Positions 1 through 11,199 of a stretch of 64,000 nt of DNA are shown one piece after another. Under the pieces are notes generated by a model. That model did not search any database, had not been told where the DNA came from, and worked only from the letters and a program-made list of their open reading frames with translations. A program made the position numbers and the translations under genes. The number at the start of each line of letters is the position of its first letter. Positions within the stretch are counted from its first letter, which is position 1. The DNA is taken from the NCBI GenBank assembly GCA_001695595.3, contig MBPM02000011.1, positions 1,224,833 to 1,288,832 on the forward strand, in the 5' to 3' direction. This DNA comes from Plasmopara viticola (lineage: Eukaryota; Oomycota; Peronosporomycetes; Peronosporales; Peronosporaceae).

Positions 1-2759
1 CAGTAGACTACTATCTCCGCAATCGACGAGGTTATATTTTAGCAAAAACATGTCACTGGGCTCGTTGTACGCTTGAATGGTGCCGCCACGCCAAGATATG
101 TGTCGAGGATCAAACTCTCGGAACGGCAATCCTATAAAGATGGCAGCTCGCAGCGCTCGCTTTGTCGGGATGAGCACGGAAGCCATACACCAACACAGAC
201 CATTATATAGCTGGACGCGCGACGAATCGGCGCGCAATATACTCAGCCACTCATGATCTGCGTCATCGTAGTCGACGCGATGCCGATCTTTTTTCCAGTT
301 ATAGCAAGTTATGCGGCCGTCAAACCAGCGCTGCTCTAGCGGCCAAAATACACGACATGGCATCTCGAGTACACTTTTTTCGCGAGCATGAATGTTTGGA
401 CGTACGTTAATGCGCTTATTGCGAGAGGGTGAAAACCAAAATTGGTCACCATACTCGTCCTCATACTCGTACCAATCGTCATCACTCTCGATTTTTGAGC
501 CCGTATCGCGATTTGTCATGTCACGCGCTTCGCGCAGAATTTTATTTTTTTGTGCTTGAGCCGCCACCTCTTCGTTCAGCGCGCATTTACGCAACTGCAT
601 AATTATGTCGTTTAACCCCACTTGTATTGAAGAAGGTTGCGAAGACTTACGCCACGCACGCTGGATGACACAAGCTGCACGGTATTGTGTCTTCGCTCGA
701 AAACGTTCAGATCTTGCAGCTTTTCTGCCAAAGTATCCACGCGCACCAGCATTTATTCGGCTAGCAGATGCGTGCTGAAGGACTTCACGAGCTTGTGCTC
801 TCGCTCGCGCTTGTCTTAGATCGTACCGACGACTACGATATCCGCGCCAGCTGCTTTGTATCATCACTGCAATCCGATCAAGTCTGCATTTGTCTTCATG
901 CTGCTTCGCAATGACCAAAAGCAACTGATAATAGCCCCTTCGTATACTATAAGCCCGATATAGCCGCTGCAACTTTACTGCAGCGTCATACTGCTTCATT
1001 CGACGCCTTCGGTGCAGCGTCATCCATTTTTCGACGTGAAAACGGCCAATTCGCGCACGAATATTGCTGTGTAAATCATTTGTTGTATTTTCGCGCAGGT
1101 CAAGACTCTGCTCAGGTCGATGACGCTCCAAATATTTCCGTACAAGAACAATATTTTTTCGTGTATGAAAGCCTCGAAAAGCAGCCTGGACTTTTACAGC
1201 AGAAGTTGCCACATTCGCGCGTTGTTGTATTTCTACTTTAAAATGTGCAAAATTGGCTCGACCTAGAACTCCTCTGAGTAAGCTCTGGATTTTAACGGCA
1301 CTACGGTGCAAGAGCTTTGTGCGCGTTGCACGGAGACTATGTTCACGTCTCAAAAGCCAGCGCGTATAACACCGCCAGATTTTCAGACAAGCTGAGATTT
1401 GCACCATTGTTTTCCGCGTTGAAACAACACATCGGCCTACATGTCCCCGATAGTAGGCTTGAAGTCTTAGTGCCGCCGACGAACGAATCGTCTGCTCTTG
1501 AATGGAATATTTGATCAGTACTTTATCGACACACGGTTCTAGGCCGCGATAAGAGCTGGCTCTTTGTACAAATGGCATGTTTTCCGCTAGTGTGTCGATA
1601 CCCGTGTCCGTGATTTCTTGGCATCCTGTCAGACTGAGTACTTGCAATGCAGGACACAAGGTTGCAAGTGGCGCCAGGATGTCCTCACGCATACGCAGAC
1701 ACCCATTAAGGTTGAGCGACTGCAACAAGGGTGTACCCCGTGCCATCGCTAATAGCCCAGCAGATGACATACCGTAGCAACCGCTAAGGTTAAGAGTGCG
1801 CAATTGTACACCATATTTCCCGATGTGGCCAAGGGTCACATTACTTAATTGATGGCATCGCTTTAGGCTTAGAACACGCAGTGATTTGCAGCCTTGGACA
1901 ATGAGAGATACTCCACCGTCCGAAATCTGGTCGAGCCCCTCTAGATCCAAAAATTGTAAAGCTCGGCAACCTGCACCTAAAGCTGCAAGACCTCGATCAC
2001 AAACGTTTTTGGTATAGGACAAATCGAGCGATAGCAACCGGCGGCATCGAGTTTGGGAGCCTTGAGGCCCCAGCGAGCCAGTAACCCACCCCAGAACATC
2101 GTCTGTTAATGCTCCGCAGCGGGAAAGATTTAGACTGGTTAACGAAGTATTGCAACACGAAATAAATGCACGCACACCTTCACTCGAAAGTTGAGGACAC
2201 GACGAGAAATTAACTTCGTCCAGACGCTCCATACCCGTCGCTAGTACCTGCAGCATTGGAATCGACAGTCGTGTATACGAACAGTCGAGCTGGCGCAGCG
2301 TTTTGCCAACAGCGTGCACAAGAGAGCGTAAGCCAGTCTGCAAGTATATGATGACCGTAAAATCTTACAGAATCACAAAATAGATACCGAGATACGTACA
2401 CAAGTAAGCCTAAAGCATCCAGAGAGGACGAGTAATTTATAGCTAGTTGCTTTGTTAGCTCGCAGTTGATGTGAAATTTCGGTCAGCAGAAAGTCATTGA
2501 TCTCATCAGCGTAAGGACGCAGATCAAGTACATCGGAATTCAACTGTTGCTGCGTGTTTAAAATTTTGGTCGCGCGGTCGGCCACTGATAAAGCTGCCCG
2601 CTGGGCTAAAAGCCGTTTTGCTTCCAGCTCGCTTTTGCTTTCGGCATCAAGGAATGCATCATTGCCGTGCAGCAGCGCCCTCTTCTCTAAGTAATGATTT
2701 GTAGAGTTGCATGCTGTACCTGGAGGTCGTGGCTTGCTGCTGTTCGACAATAATGGCAT
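1..2759 (-). CDS. LRR - IQ motif - Tudor-like protein (3' end missing)
   Basis: The frame stays open from about 2340 to the left edge of the window, so the C-terminus is missing. Reading leftwards, the N-terminal part (about 2759-2410) is a charged, helical stretch of no recognised family. Next come about ten cysteine-containing leucine-rich repeats of the AMN1/F-box-LRR type (2340-1540; units such as LTSLNLSRCGALTDD and LQVLSLTGCQEITD). Then follow about six IQ calmodulin-binding motifs (1480-600; for example AVKIQSLLRG, AVKVQAAFRGF, IAVMIQSSWRGYRSRR). Last is a Tudor-like stretch with RVFWPLEQRWFDG and VDYDDADHEW (about 360-240), with a possible second one near the edge. An intron with a GTACGT donor (about 2400) and a TTGCAG acceptor (about 2341) joins the LRR exon to the previous one. 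The frame change between about 2540 and 2440 is unresolved and could be another intron. The start is the first ATG in the 5' exon, because the longer frame has only a TTG. A calmodulin-regulated scaffold is a guess. Confidence 0.8.
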
Positions 2760-2926
2760 TTCTTCAAGTAGTACATCCGAATTACTACGCAAAAACAATT
2801 TAAATCACCAACGGCAAACGGTCACACACTATTTAAAGTCGGTCTGTGGACGTAAGTTATTGAGCGTGCGGAAGGTTGTGCATCGAAAATCTGTCTCTTG
2901 TCTTCTTTGTTTCATTTTTAATGATC

Positions 2927-5900
2927 TTACTGCGCAATCTTCGCAAGCGATGCGATTGCGTAAATCTTAATCTCGGAACCACCGTCGACCTTCACAATAC
3001 CGTCTGAGGCATCTGTACCAATCAGCGAGCCCCTAGTTCCCGCCTCATCGCCAGACAAAATGATGACCGTATCCTGCTTCTCTGGAGTCACCGGCCGCAC
3101 GTTGTTTAAAGATACACTGACAACTCGGCCATCTACATCAATGAAGCATGACCCACCGCCCAAGTTGGTGATGGCTCCCACACTGCCTCTATGTTCACCT
3201 GCAATTACCTTTACCTCGACACCCTTCATCTTCCACGATACTTCACCACTAGCAGAACCTCCCAATGATAATTCGCTTGAATCTTGGTTAAAGGCAGGGG
3301 TCATAGGAATTCCACTGCCTCCCATCATACCAGGGGTCGCTGCAGGCGTGGCAGCTGAAATCATTCGACCCATGGGAGTTGCAACACCGAAGCCTGGAGT
3401 CATTGGGTTGTGGCTATATCCCGGGGTATTGATTCCTGGTGTCACGGGATTAAGACTAGGAGTCATTGCAGACATTCCAGGCGTTGTAGGGTTAAAACCT
3501 GGAGTCATCGGCTCCATTTCCATCGGCTCATGGCCCATCCCAGGCGTTGCAGCGGATAAATGTGCAGGTGTAGTCGGATTCATACCTGGCGTCGCTGGGT
3601 TATGACCCATCATGTAAGCTGGGGTTCTTGGTTGTAATCCAGGTGTCGTTGGATTTAAACCAGGCGTTGTCGGGTTCAATCCGGGCGTCAATGGATTTGC
3701 AGCTGGAGTTACAGGCATCATGCCATCCCTGATAGGAGAACGCGGAGCAATTTGCGTCGTCGGGTTCGAATATCGACTGCTAGACATGTCGCTTAACGGT
3801 GCAGTGGGTTCCAGTGGAGTGCCAAAGCTAGTAGCGTGGGTAATATCCTTTTCCTGATTCATTTGCGTTTCAAGAAGCGCATCGTCGTTACCAACATTCC
3901 ATGCATCGCCCCCACGTCCGGATGATTGCGGAGTACCCATACCACGATGCAGTGGAGTAGCCATGGGCGTCATGGCGCTACCGTGGAGAGGTGTCTGCGA
4001 CGGCAGAGGGGTAGCACCAGTCATCGGAGTTCCAGCGTAGCGAGGTTTGTCTACCACACCACCATCGCGCGTGCCAGCCACAGTAATATGTAAGCGATCA
4101 ATGTCTACGACTTTCGCCTTACAATGAATCTCCACCTTGACTTTCTGGTCACTTTCGTCGACTACAATACCAATATATCCTTTCCAGCGTCCCTTTTTCA
4201 CCTTAACGGTTTGTCCAATTAACTCAGACTCACGCTGATTTCTTCCACTTCGCTGAGTTTGCTGGCGCATACCGGCATCCATTCGTGGCACCGTTGAGTT
4301 TGATATCATATCAGAACGAGCCTTGCTACCGGACAAAATCACACTGCGCGCACGTGTCACAAACATTCCCGAATTGGTTGTGACGCGATTGTTGTGAATA
4401 AAAAGATACGTTCGGTAAATGTGTTTTACCGTACCGCTGTGCCCCGAAAAAGGCCCTTCCACCACATTGACCATTTCTCCAACACTAACATGGTTGTGCT
4501 TCTTGTCTAACGCCGCCGTCGTACGCGAGGACACTAACTTACGCTGCACCTCCTGGTCCGAGATAGTTCGAGATTGACCATTCTGACAAAGAACCGTAAA
4601 ACCTTCGCGCCCGACATGGGTAATCACACCCACATCGCCATGAGCAAGGGCGACTAGATCGTAAAGCTCCTTGCCCTTGTATGAGTCCAGACCGTGTGAA
4701 ATTTCTGCGGACTCCTGCAAGTCGCGAACACGGACTTGTATTTCTCGGGCCATACTATCCACTAAAACAATGGCAACTGGAGCACCCTCACTATCATCCA
4801 CTGCCACGACAGTCCCCGTCTCGCCGGAATAGAGGCCAGACACTACCTTAATATGATCACCTACTTTAACATACTTCATAAGCTGCTTCAACTGAAAATC
4901 CAAAATTGTATCTTTGATTTCTTCATGAAGTGGCATGACACGAACAGTGTCGTTCGCTGTATTCGTACTCAGTACGACACCCATAAGATTTACTAGATCA
5001 CCTTGAATCACCCGCACCGTATCACCCTTTGTCAAGTCCACTTTGTTTTTCCAATCGTCAGCTTCTACAGAAGCTAGCATCTCTTCGGCAGTGTGTTCAC
5101 CATCTTCACCCACAACAGACGAAAAACGATTAATTTCGTCCAAAGTGGGATTAACGTCTTCTGTTGCTAACATTGTAGCAATGTTTAATTCCTTGATCAA
5201 AAAACCTTCCTGATAAAAGTCATTGTCAAACGTATCCATCATTTCTCCCGTCGAGGGGTACCGTCGACGCGCCACGTCTGCTCCGGGGACCATGTTGGCG
5301 TGAAAAAGTTTTTGGGGCGGGCGTTGGCCCTTTTTGTACTTGGGTTGCTCACCTCCACCCAGTGCAATCGGATCGAGACGTGGGATCATTTTCACGACAG
5401 CACGCGCACCGTTGTCGAGAATCTCAACAACCTTACAAAGGTCTCCCTTGTACAATCCTGCACGCTTCATTCTAGCCCATGCGCCAGCAACCAGTGGCTT
5501 CCTACGTATCTGAACGTTTAACACCGACGTCATTTCATGAATGGGCACTAGCTTCATTGACCACTGCTGAACGTCACGCAGACCATTTAGACAATCCTTA
5601 GCATGCGGTTCACGCTCTGCCTCCACGTAAATGAAGCCTTTTGAGTTGGATGCCACGACGGACTTGACCATGAGAGGCTCACCACGGTGCGAAAACTCAA
5701 TAAATTTATTCATGAGCGCTACTACGAGATGCTGCTCGCGACCAGGCTTGCACTTGAATACCCACATACGTGGATCCTGGATGGACGGCAGGAGCGACTG
5801 CTGAGCCACCTCGCTCTGAATCACGTCGCCTCCCTCTTCGTCACCGTCATACTGTTTGCGACTTTGTTGGTGGCGCTTTTTGATTCGATTGACAATAGCC

Positions 5901-6241
5901 TCAGCACTCTCTGACTCATCAAACTGCGTGCGATCCTGAGGCTCGTAGCGGTAAGAGTGACCAGCCTCGACTTCCTCGGCCATCTGGCGTTCCGAGCGAT
6001 AAAAATCATCGTCGTCTTCTTCTTCTTCCTCCTCATCCTCATCCACATCGGCCTCCTCCTCAATAAACTTGTTCACAGGCTTGCGACGTTTCTTAAACTT
6101 CGGCTTGCTGTCCGCAATTTTGCGCTTCTTCACAGGCGTCTCCTCCTCTTCTTCATCCTCTTCTTCATCCGGAATCTCGTCTTCCGAGACATCTTCATCT
6201 TCTGAAAGATTTCGGTCCAATTCCTCTTCGCTTGATGACAT
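2927..6241 (-). CDS. SPT5: Transcription elongation factor SPT5
   Basis: An intronless 1104-residue protein, about the usual size of eukaryotic SPT5, the partner of SPT4 in DSIF, which rides on RNA polymerase II. Residues 1-150 are highly acidic with basic nuclear-signal patches (KKRK, KKRRK). The NGN domain lies at about 157-245 (starts RMWVFKCKPG). Several KOW domains follow (motifs such as GDTVRVIQGDLVNLMG and VGDHIKVVSGLYSGETG). The C-terminal repeat region (about 750-1000) is built from TP-containing units of the type NPTTPG, the probable target of P-TEFb-like kinases. A final KOW pair ends the protein (GVEVKVIAGEHRGSVG). The ATG at 6241 begins MSSSEEELD, typical of the family. It is divergent from the F-box/WD gene and tandem with the LRR-IQ gene, whose ATG lies 167 bp beyond its stop. 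Identification is firm. Confidence 0.96.
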   Translation of the reverse strand: MSSSEEELDRNLSEDEDVSEDEIPDEEEDEEEEETPVKKRKIADSKPKFKKRRKPVNKFIEEEADVDEDEEEEEEDDDDFYRSERQMAEEVEAGHSYRYEPQDRTQFDESESAEAIVNRIKKRHQQSRKQYDGDEEGGDVIQSEVAQQSLLPSIQDPRMWVFKCKPGREQHLVVALMNKFIEFSHRGEPLMVKSVVASNSKGFIYVEAEREPHAKDCLNGLRDVQQWSMKLVPIHEMTSVLNVQIRRKPLVAGAWARMKRAGLYKGDLCKVVEILDNGARAVVKMIPRLDPIALGGGEQPKYKKGQRPPQKLFHANMVPGADVARRRYPSTGEMMDTFDNDFYQEGFLIKELNIATMLATEDVNPTLDEINRFSSVVGEDGEHTAEEMLASVEADDWKNKVDLTKGDTVRVIQGDLVNLMGVVLSTNTANDTVRVMPLHEEIKDTILDFQLKQLMKYVKVGDHIKVVSGLYSGETGTVVAVDDSEGAPVAIVLVDSMAREIQVRVRDLQESAEISHGLDSYKGKELYDLVALAHGDVGVITHVGREGFTVLCQNGQSRTISDQEVQRKLVSSRTTAALDKKHNHVSVGEMVNVVEGPFSGHSGTVKHIYRTYLFIHNNRVTTNSGMFVTRARSVILSGSKARSDMISNSTVPRMDAGMRQQTQRSGRNQRESELIGQTVKVKKGRWKGYIGIVVDESDQKVKVEIHCKAKVVDIDRLHITVAGTRDGGVVDKPRYAGTPMTGATPLPSQTPLHGSAMTPMATPLHRGMGTPQSSGRGGDAWNVGNDDALLETQMNQEKDITHATSFGTPLEPTAPLSDMSSSRYSNPTTQIAPRSPIRDGMMPVTPAANPLTPGLNPTTPGLNPTTPGLQPRTPAYMMGHNPATPGMNPTTPAHLSAATPGMGHEPMEMEPMTPGFNPTTPGMSAMTPSLNPVTPGINTPGYSHNPMTPGFGVATPMGRMISAATPAATPGMMGGSGIPMTPAFNQDSSELSLGGSASGEVSWKMKGVEVKVIAGEHRGSVGAITNLGGGSCFIDVDGRVVSVSLNNVRPVTPEKQDTVIILSGDEAGTRGSLIGTDASDGIVKVDGGSEIKIYAIASLAKIAQ

Positions 6242-6436
6242 CGCGATAGCCGTGTCCTCTTAGTGCGTTTCCCCCTCGATCTGGACCTACTATAATTGAT
6301 AGTAGTATCGATTTTGAAATCGCTAAATTCCTGACAGGGTACTACCGGTCTGTACAAAATCATGTACGACCATCCCTTGGCTAGAAAAGAGCCAGCTCCC
6401 TCCCCCTCACCTTCCAGGGATAAGAGAGAAGCGACA
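6242..6436. promoter_or_regulatory. Divergent intergenic region between SPT5 and the F-box/WD40 gene
   Basis: About 195 bp separates the two divergent start codons, so both promoters must lie here and may be shared. An upstream ATG at 6362 lies in frame with the WD gene and would add 25 proline/serine-rich residues. The ATG at 6437 (MADQAARAP) is preferred because the extension looks like leader sequence, but this is not settled. Confidence 0.4.
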
Positions 6437-8419
6437 ATGGCTGACCAAGCCGCTCGGGCGCCTACTTTTATCAACGTGCTTTTGGGAAAACCAACTTTGC
6501 TGGCGCGTGTAGTAGCTTTCGCAGGTTCGGTAGATACGCGACTGCTAGGTGTGTAGTAACATACACTAAATGGAAGCTAACAAGCGGTGAAATAAAAAGC
6601 TTGCGCATTGACCCTCGCGTGTGCGCTTTGTTGTAGTATCCTTAAATCGAAGTTGGGCAAGGGAGATGATGAAGCCATCCGTTTGGGAAATCTCAGCTGA
6701 AGTTCCGTACGAACCGCTTCTTATTAATTGCTTCCGTCGTGCTGCCAACTATTGTTATCGAGAAATAGACGCGCCTTCGCCGTAAGATACTTCTACTCTC
6801 TTTTTTGTGTTAATCTGAGTGGCATGTATAATTGAAAATGAAAGTGTCGAATGCTGACGTTGAGTGTGCCTGCAATGACAGCAATGTGAACCGGCGAGGG
6901 TCGCCTCCTGCTATTCGAGCTTGTTTACTGAATGAGCGAACTTCCATGCGAGAATACGTACATGACTTAAAGTTGATGACAGCAGAGAAAGAATGGTTTA
7001 ATAAGCCTCCACGAATCCTTTACCTGGACAATGTGTCGGAACTTAAGAACGAGGTTAATATCAACTCTCGTACGGCGTTCGGAAATCCAGTGCTGTTAAA
7101 TAATCGATTCATCCGAAGCCTTGAGGCACGAGTAAGTCAATGAAGGTGCTGCACTTCACTGGAGCTGGATGCTAATCTTTAGCCAATAACAATTGTATCT
7201 TGTTTGCAGCTTGTTTCGGGGGCTATTAATCAAGAACGTGCAACTTTCTACTCGTGGTCGCTCGAGAAGCAACGGCTTCGCGCTTCGATGACACAAGCAA
7301 ACGCCACGTGCTACGATGTGTGTGATGAAGCTCTAGCTGTTGGCTGCAATGACGGAGCGGTCAAAATTTGGAGTTTTTCTTCTTTGGAAAATCGTAATTT
7401 TGATACAACGACGTTAGTGAATGCTTCACCTACGACTTCAATATCCCATCGTTCCAGCCTTGGAATGGTTCCTTTTATTCGAACGCGCGCGAAGGACAAA
7501 GTGGTAAATATCCGAATTGACCACAACGAGGGCACTTTTTTGCACCTGGCTACGTCAACTGAAAAAGGAGAGGCAAATGTTTGGGACGTCACAAAAGGAG
7601 AGATAATTATGTCAATTCCATCCAGTAAGATTCACAAGTCCATGCTACCACGGTCACAAAGAGAGACATGCCCTCAGATTACGAGCTTGATGCTGTTGCG
7701 TAACACCCTCGTCTGTGGTACATCATGCGGTCTCATCCGCGTTTTTGACATGCGTAGCAGTCGACTTACACACCGACTTGCGGGCCACCCAGGTAATTAT
7801 GATCAAGGAGCTTTTATATTTGCCAATTCAAAAGTAATCATTTTTTCGGGCGTGTGTGTGTTTGCTGGATATCATTTTAATATAGGCGCTGTTGTCAACG
7901 CAGATACGAAAGGAAGAGTTCTGTGGTCCGCCGGCAATGAAGGCACAATTCGCTGGTGGGGGGGGAAAAGCGCAAAAATTTTGACGAAGTCGGCCTTGTG
8001 CGAAGGTACTATCTCTGCGCTCGAAATGGATGAGACTGTGGTTGTTGCAGGCTACTTGGAACAGGGTATGGAAGCGTGGGATGTAAGAACTCAACAATCG
8101 CTGTGTACATTTAGCAATTACGAGCACGGCGGTGTTAAGGCGCTTCAATTTGACAATCGTAAGCTAGTTAGTGTATCAACGACCGGCAAGGTGAGGTGCA
8201 TGACGACTACAGTTTTGCAAAAGGTAAAAATTTATCCTTGTTTAAATGAATGTCTAGGCGGCACTTTGGAGATGGTACGATTCTAATCCGGTACAATGGT
8301 TCGAACCCCCATCTGCTACTTCACGATTTATTTCGACAAAATTTAATGACCGGCATCTCGTATTTGGGACCGATTGCGGAGAGCTTGTGGATTACGATCG
8401 ACTTGCTACGGTTTTGTAG
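6437..8419 (+). CDS. F-box-like / WD40 repeat protein
   Basis: A gene of about six exons. Exon 1 encodes MADQAARAPTFINVLLGKP and the start of an F-box-like helix (LLARVVAFAGSVDTRLL). It splices (GTGTGT to TTGTAG near 6634) to VSLNRSWAREMMKPSVW, the second half of an F-box-like motif. A third exon (about 6830-7132) ends in LEAR with a GTAAGT donor. The next exon begins after TTGCAG at about 7210 and carries WD40 units (AVGCNDGAVKIWSF, EANVWDVTKGEI, GTSCGLIRVFDMRSSRL). An intron at about 7793-7886 interrupts at GHPG. Further WD units follow (SAGNEGTIRWW, EQGMEAWDVRTQQS). The last exon starts at about 8259 and ends FGTDCGELVDYDRLATVL with TAG at 8417. F-box/WD40 proteins act as substrate receptors of SCF ubiquitin ligases; that role is inferred. 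It is convergent with the next gene. Confidence 0.8.
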
Positions 8420-8572
8420 ACAGAATATGATGTTGTTGTATCCGTGCTCTACCATGAGACTATGAAAAAAAATGATTAAGGATAGAAGAGGAAGCTCGAC
8501 CTTCACGTGATTTATATAAGTCTGGTGTGACTATCGTGCCGTAAAAACGCTTTCTTCTACGAATAGGCTTTA

Positions 8573-8884
8573 CTAAGAAGTATACGACGAGCTGCGCAAA
8601 GTTTTCTTTAAGTAAACAACGCTTCCCTTTAGCGCCTGATTTTGTATGCCTGGCCGGATCACGACAGCAACACGCGACGGCTCTTTAGTTTTTTGTTTAG
8701 CGTTTCCAGTTACAATTTCGTCAGCAATTAGTGCATGTGTCACCATCAGTCGCGAACAATGCTCATAAGAAGACACACCGCCCGCAGGATTTGGAATACG
8801 AATAATATTCCCTGCCCCTGTATTTAGCAGAGCTGCAGGTTCGCGCGCAGGATGTGGCTGCCTTGAGCTGAATGAACACCCCAT
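8573..8884 (-). CDS. Small unknown protein with possible N-myristoylation signal
   Basis: A single-exon frame of 103 codons starting at a real ATG. The N-terminus MGCSFSSRQ fits a Gly2 myristoylation site followed by a palmitoylatable Cys3, which would place it on membranes. The rest (IVTGNAKQKTKEPSRVAVVIRPGIQ) shows no family I recognise, no signal peptide and no membrane segment. It lies between the convergent end of the WD40 gene (153 bp) and the Rieske gene. It could be a genuine oomycete-specific protein or a chance frame; composition resembles coding sequence. Confidence 0.45.
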   Translation of the reverse strand: MGCSFSSRQPHPAREPAALLNTGAGNIIRIPNPAGGVSSYEHCSRLMVTHALIADEIVTGNAKQKTKEPSRVAVVIRPGIQNQALKGSVVYLKKTLRSSSYTS

Positions 8885-9217
8885 CTAGCTATGGAGGGAG
8901 GCGCTTAAAGTACGTTTCTAATTAGGGGACGCTTTTCAATTATATCTCGTACTGTGCATAAGTAAAACGTGTCTGACAATTGGCAAAAGATGGCGTTGAA
9001 ATAATCTGAGTAGGGTATTTCTCTGTCACACTCTTCGTTTATCAACCATACAACCCTTACATTTAGAAGGACGCGACGAATGCGAATGAAGTTTTGTTTG
9101 AATAATCGATGCGAAACTTGCGCGCCATGCTACATGCCAATTATAAAATTTACTCGAAGCCGTGGATGCTATCGCTACGACATATCAAACATCCTTTTAA
9201 AACAATAATCGCAAAGT
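8885..9217. other. Intergenic, no feature seen
   Basis: A stretch of 333 bp between the small unknown gene and the Rieske gene. It should contain the promoter of the former and the 3' end of the latter. I see no conserved site. Confidence 0.4.
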
Positions 9218-9885
9218 TTAAAAGGAATCGTCGTGAAACAATGTATTTGTGATCGCCTCGAACCCAATGTAAAGAACTTTTGATCCATCTCGCTCTTGCC
9301 TTACGCGAATCGGATAGCATTCTGCTGGGCAGTCGATTGATAAGATGCACTGACCGTCTACTAGCGAAAAAGGCCATTTGTGACGTGGGCAAGTAACGCA
9401 TAGCGTGCCATCAACGTCTTCTATGTCACCTAGGTGTAGTGAGGCAGCTTGATGTGGACACGCATTTTGAATGGCGAAAAAAGCACCATTATAATTGAAT
9501 ATTGCCACTGCTTTCGCGTTTAATGTCACCAATGTCCCTGAATAGATTAGAAGGAAATGTTAAGGCAATGTAACTCACCACACCAATTCATACTACCACA
9601 AACCAAGCGTGATTCTTCTGGACCTAGGCTTTACACGCTTTCTTCCGGTAACTGTGTACTCGTATGCTGGTTTGTGTTTTGAGGCATCTACAACATCTGC
9701 ATCAATCAAACGAAGACAAATTAATCGTCGTTCTTAGCGCACGGCTCGCTGTCTATCTTACCTGAAGGCCGCACTTGCGTGTTAAACCACAGGTAGCCTT
9801 CGTCGTTTTGGTCTTCGGAAATGCACTCCTGGACGCGTGACCTATTGCTTTTACGATTCTTGGATAAATCAAGCAGACAGCTCAT
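9218..9885 (-). CDS. Small Rieske [2Fe-2S] domain protein
   Basis: Three exons can be joined in frame: 9885-9762, 9696-9604 and 9537-9218, giving 178 residues. Donors are GTAAGA and GTTTGT and acceptors are TGCAG and TTCAG. The Rieske cluster ligands are visible in exon 3 as CPH (NACPHQAASLHLG) and CPRH (VTCPRHKWPFSL), the C-x-H ... C-x-x-H pattern. The N-terminal 70 residues are basic and show no transmembrane helix or clear transit peptide. The product is not the cytochrome bc1 iron-sulphur subunit, which needs an N-terminal anchor. It resembles the stand-alone Rieske / nitrite-reductase-small-subunit-like proteins (RFESD type), whose substrate is generally unknown. The start is the first ATG of exon 1, with no other in-frame ATG nearby. 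Confidence 0.82.
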
Positions 9886-11199
9886 CGCTGTCGGCAGGAG
9901 TCTAAAAAAATAATAATATCGTTAATTTTTATAAAACTTGAACAATTACAGTGACCCTGAAAAAACTATACCAGCACTTACCTGGCACATCGGCAAAAAT
10001 TACGATGTTGAATTCTAATCTTCAAATGTATTTCGATCAACAAACAAAAAGTGAAATCACATCTATTTAATAAATAGCTCTTAGATATTAAGACTAATGG
10101 TAACTCTGAAACTGAGATAGATATACGCTATCTGCGAATTGTGTTAGTGCTGAGTATAGGACGATGATCAGATACACGGCAGCCCCGATATACTTGAAAG
10201 CACTTGTAGTCGTAAAAAATAGAAAAGTTAAAGCAGTACCTTTAAGAATGCAAGACGGGCTGGATTGGCTGACATCCCCGGCATAGTGCGCCGTTTAATT
10301 GCATGATGGTTGGAAAGACGGCAAAGACGTCACGTCTGTAATACGAGCACCTGATGGAATATGTTCCGTCCAAGCCGAACATACTCATAGTGAACGAAGA
10401 GACATTTAAAAGATGGCAAGAACCTTTTACTCTGAGTCAGAGAGCCGACACGGCCATGATATCTGCTTTGGTGTAAAGCAAGCGACAGGGAGTGGCTCTG
10501 ACCGTCTCAAAATTTGGCAGGAAAGCAAGCAAATGGGCACTGAGATGCAAAGTCTAAGCTGAGGTGCTACTACTTCCATAAATCTTAAGCCGATACAAGG
10601 TCTTTGTAGTCAGACTATGCCCATCGCGTGAGGCAACGAGTCACCAACACAAGAACTAGCTGATAGATAACCCAAACAGTTAAAGTTGAAATGACTGGAC
10701 ATCCACTTTGCGAGTGCAACTCAAACAATAGTGTCCATGTACATCTGAGGAGGCCAATAATGTGGTATCAGGTGGTACGGTGGAGGGGAGGTTGATAGAG
10801 CAAGGCCCAATTAATGGTATCTTCGAGCTATGTGATGAAAAGAAGGTATATTTACGAGTTGTTTGCAGCGTATAAGCATTCGTTTGATTTTCGTCTTTGG
10901 TGATGCCCGGCATTTGCGGTTGAGGTTTCCCCTAAGCCAAGTACACCAACAGGAGTCTGGCATAACGCTGCAGTAGAAATTTGACGATCTACTGTTGAAG
11001 AACTGAGCTCTGATAAGCCCCAAAAGAAATTAATAGTCGACAAACTTTGCCTTAACGAGCTCCGTAACTTGTTTTTCGGACTGTACTTGATAGCCTGGCT
11101 CACAAGGCAATCATGGGTGTCGATAAATTTTGTCGGACACCTCAGTGTCAATGATAGTCAGTCTTGTGTTTAAGCTCTTCGAGTATATCAACGTGACAT
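9886..11199. other. AT-rich desert, first part
   Basis: No intact gene. Short broken frames on both strands suggest old retroelement sequence. Nothing can be named with confidence. Confidence 0.4.

Noticed and set aside
3060..3605. 181-codon plus-strand frame rich in PGV
   Set aside because: It is the antisense shadow of the repetitive TPG region of SPT5.
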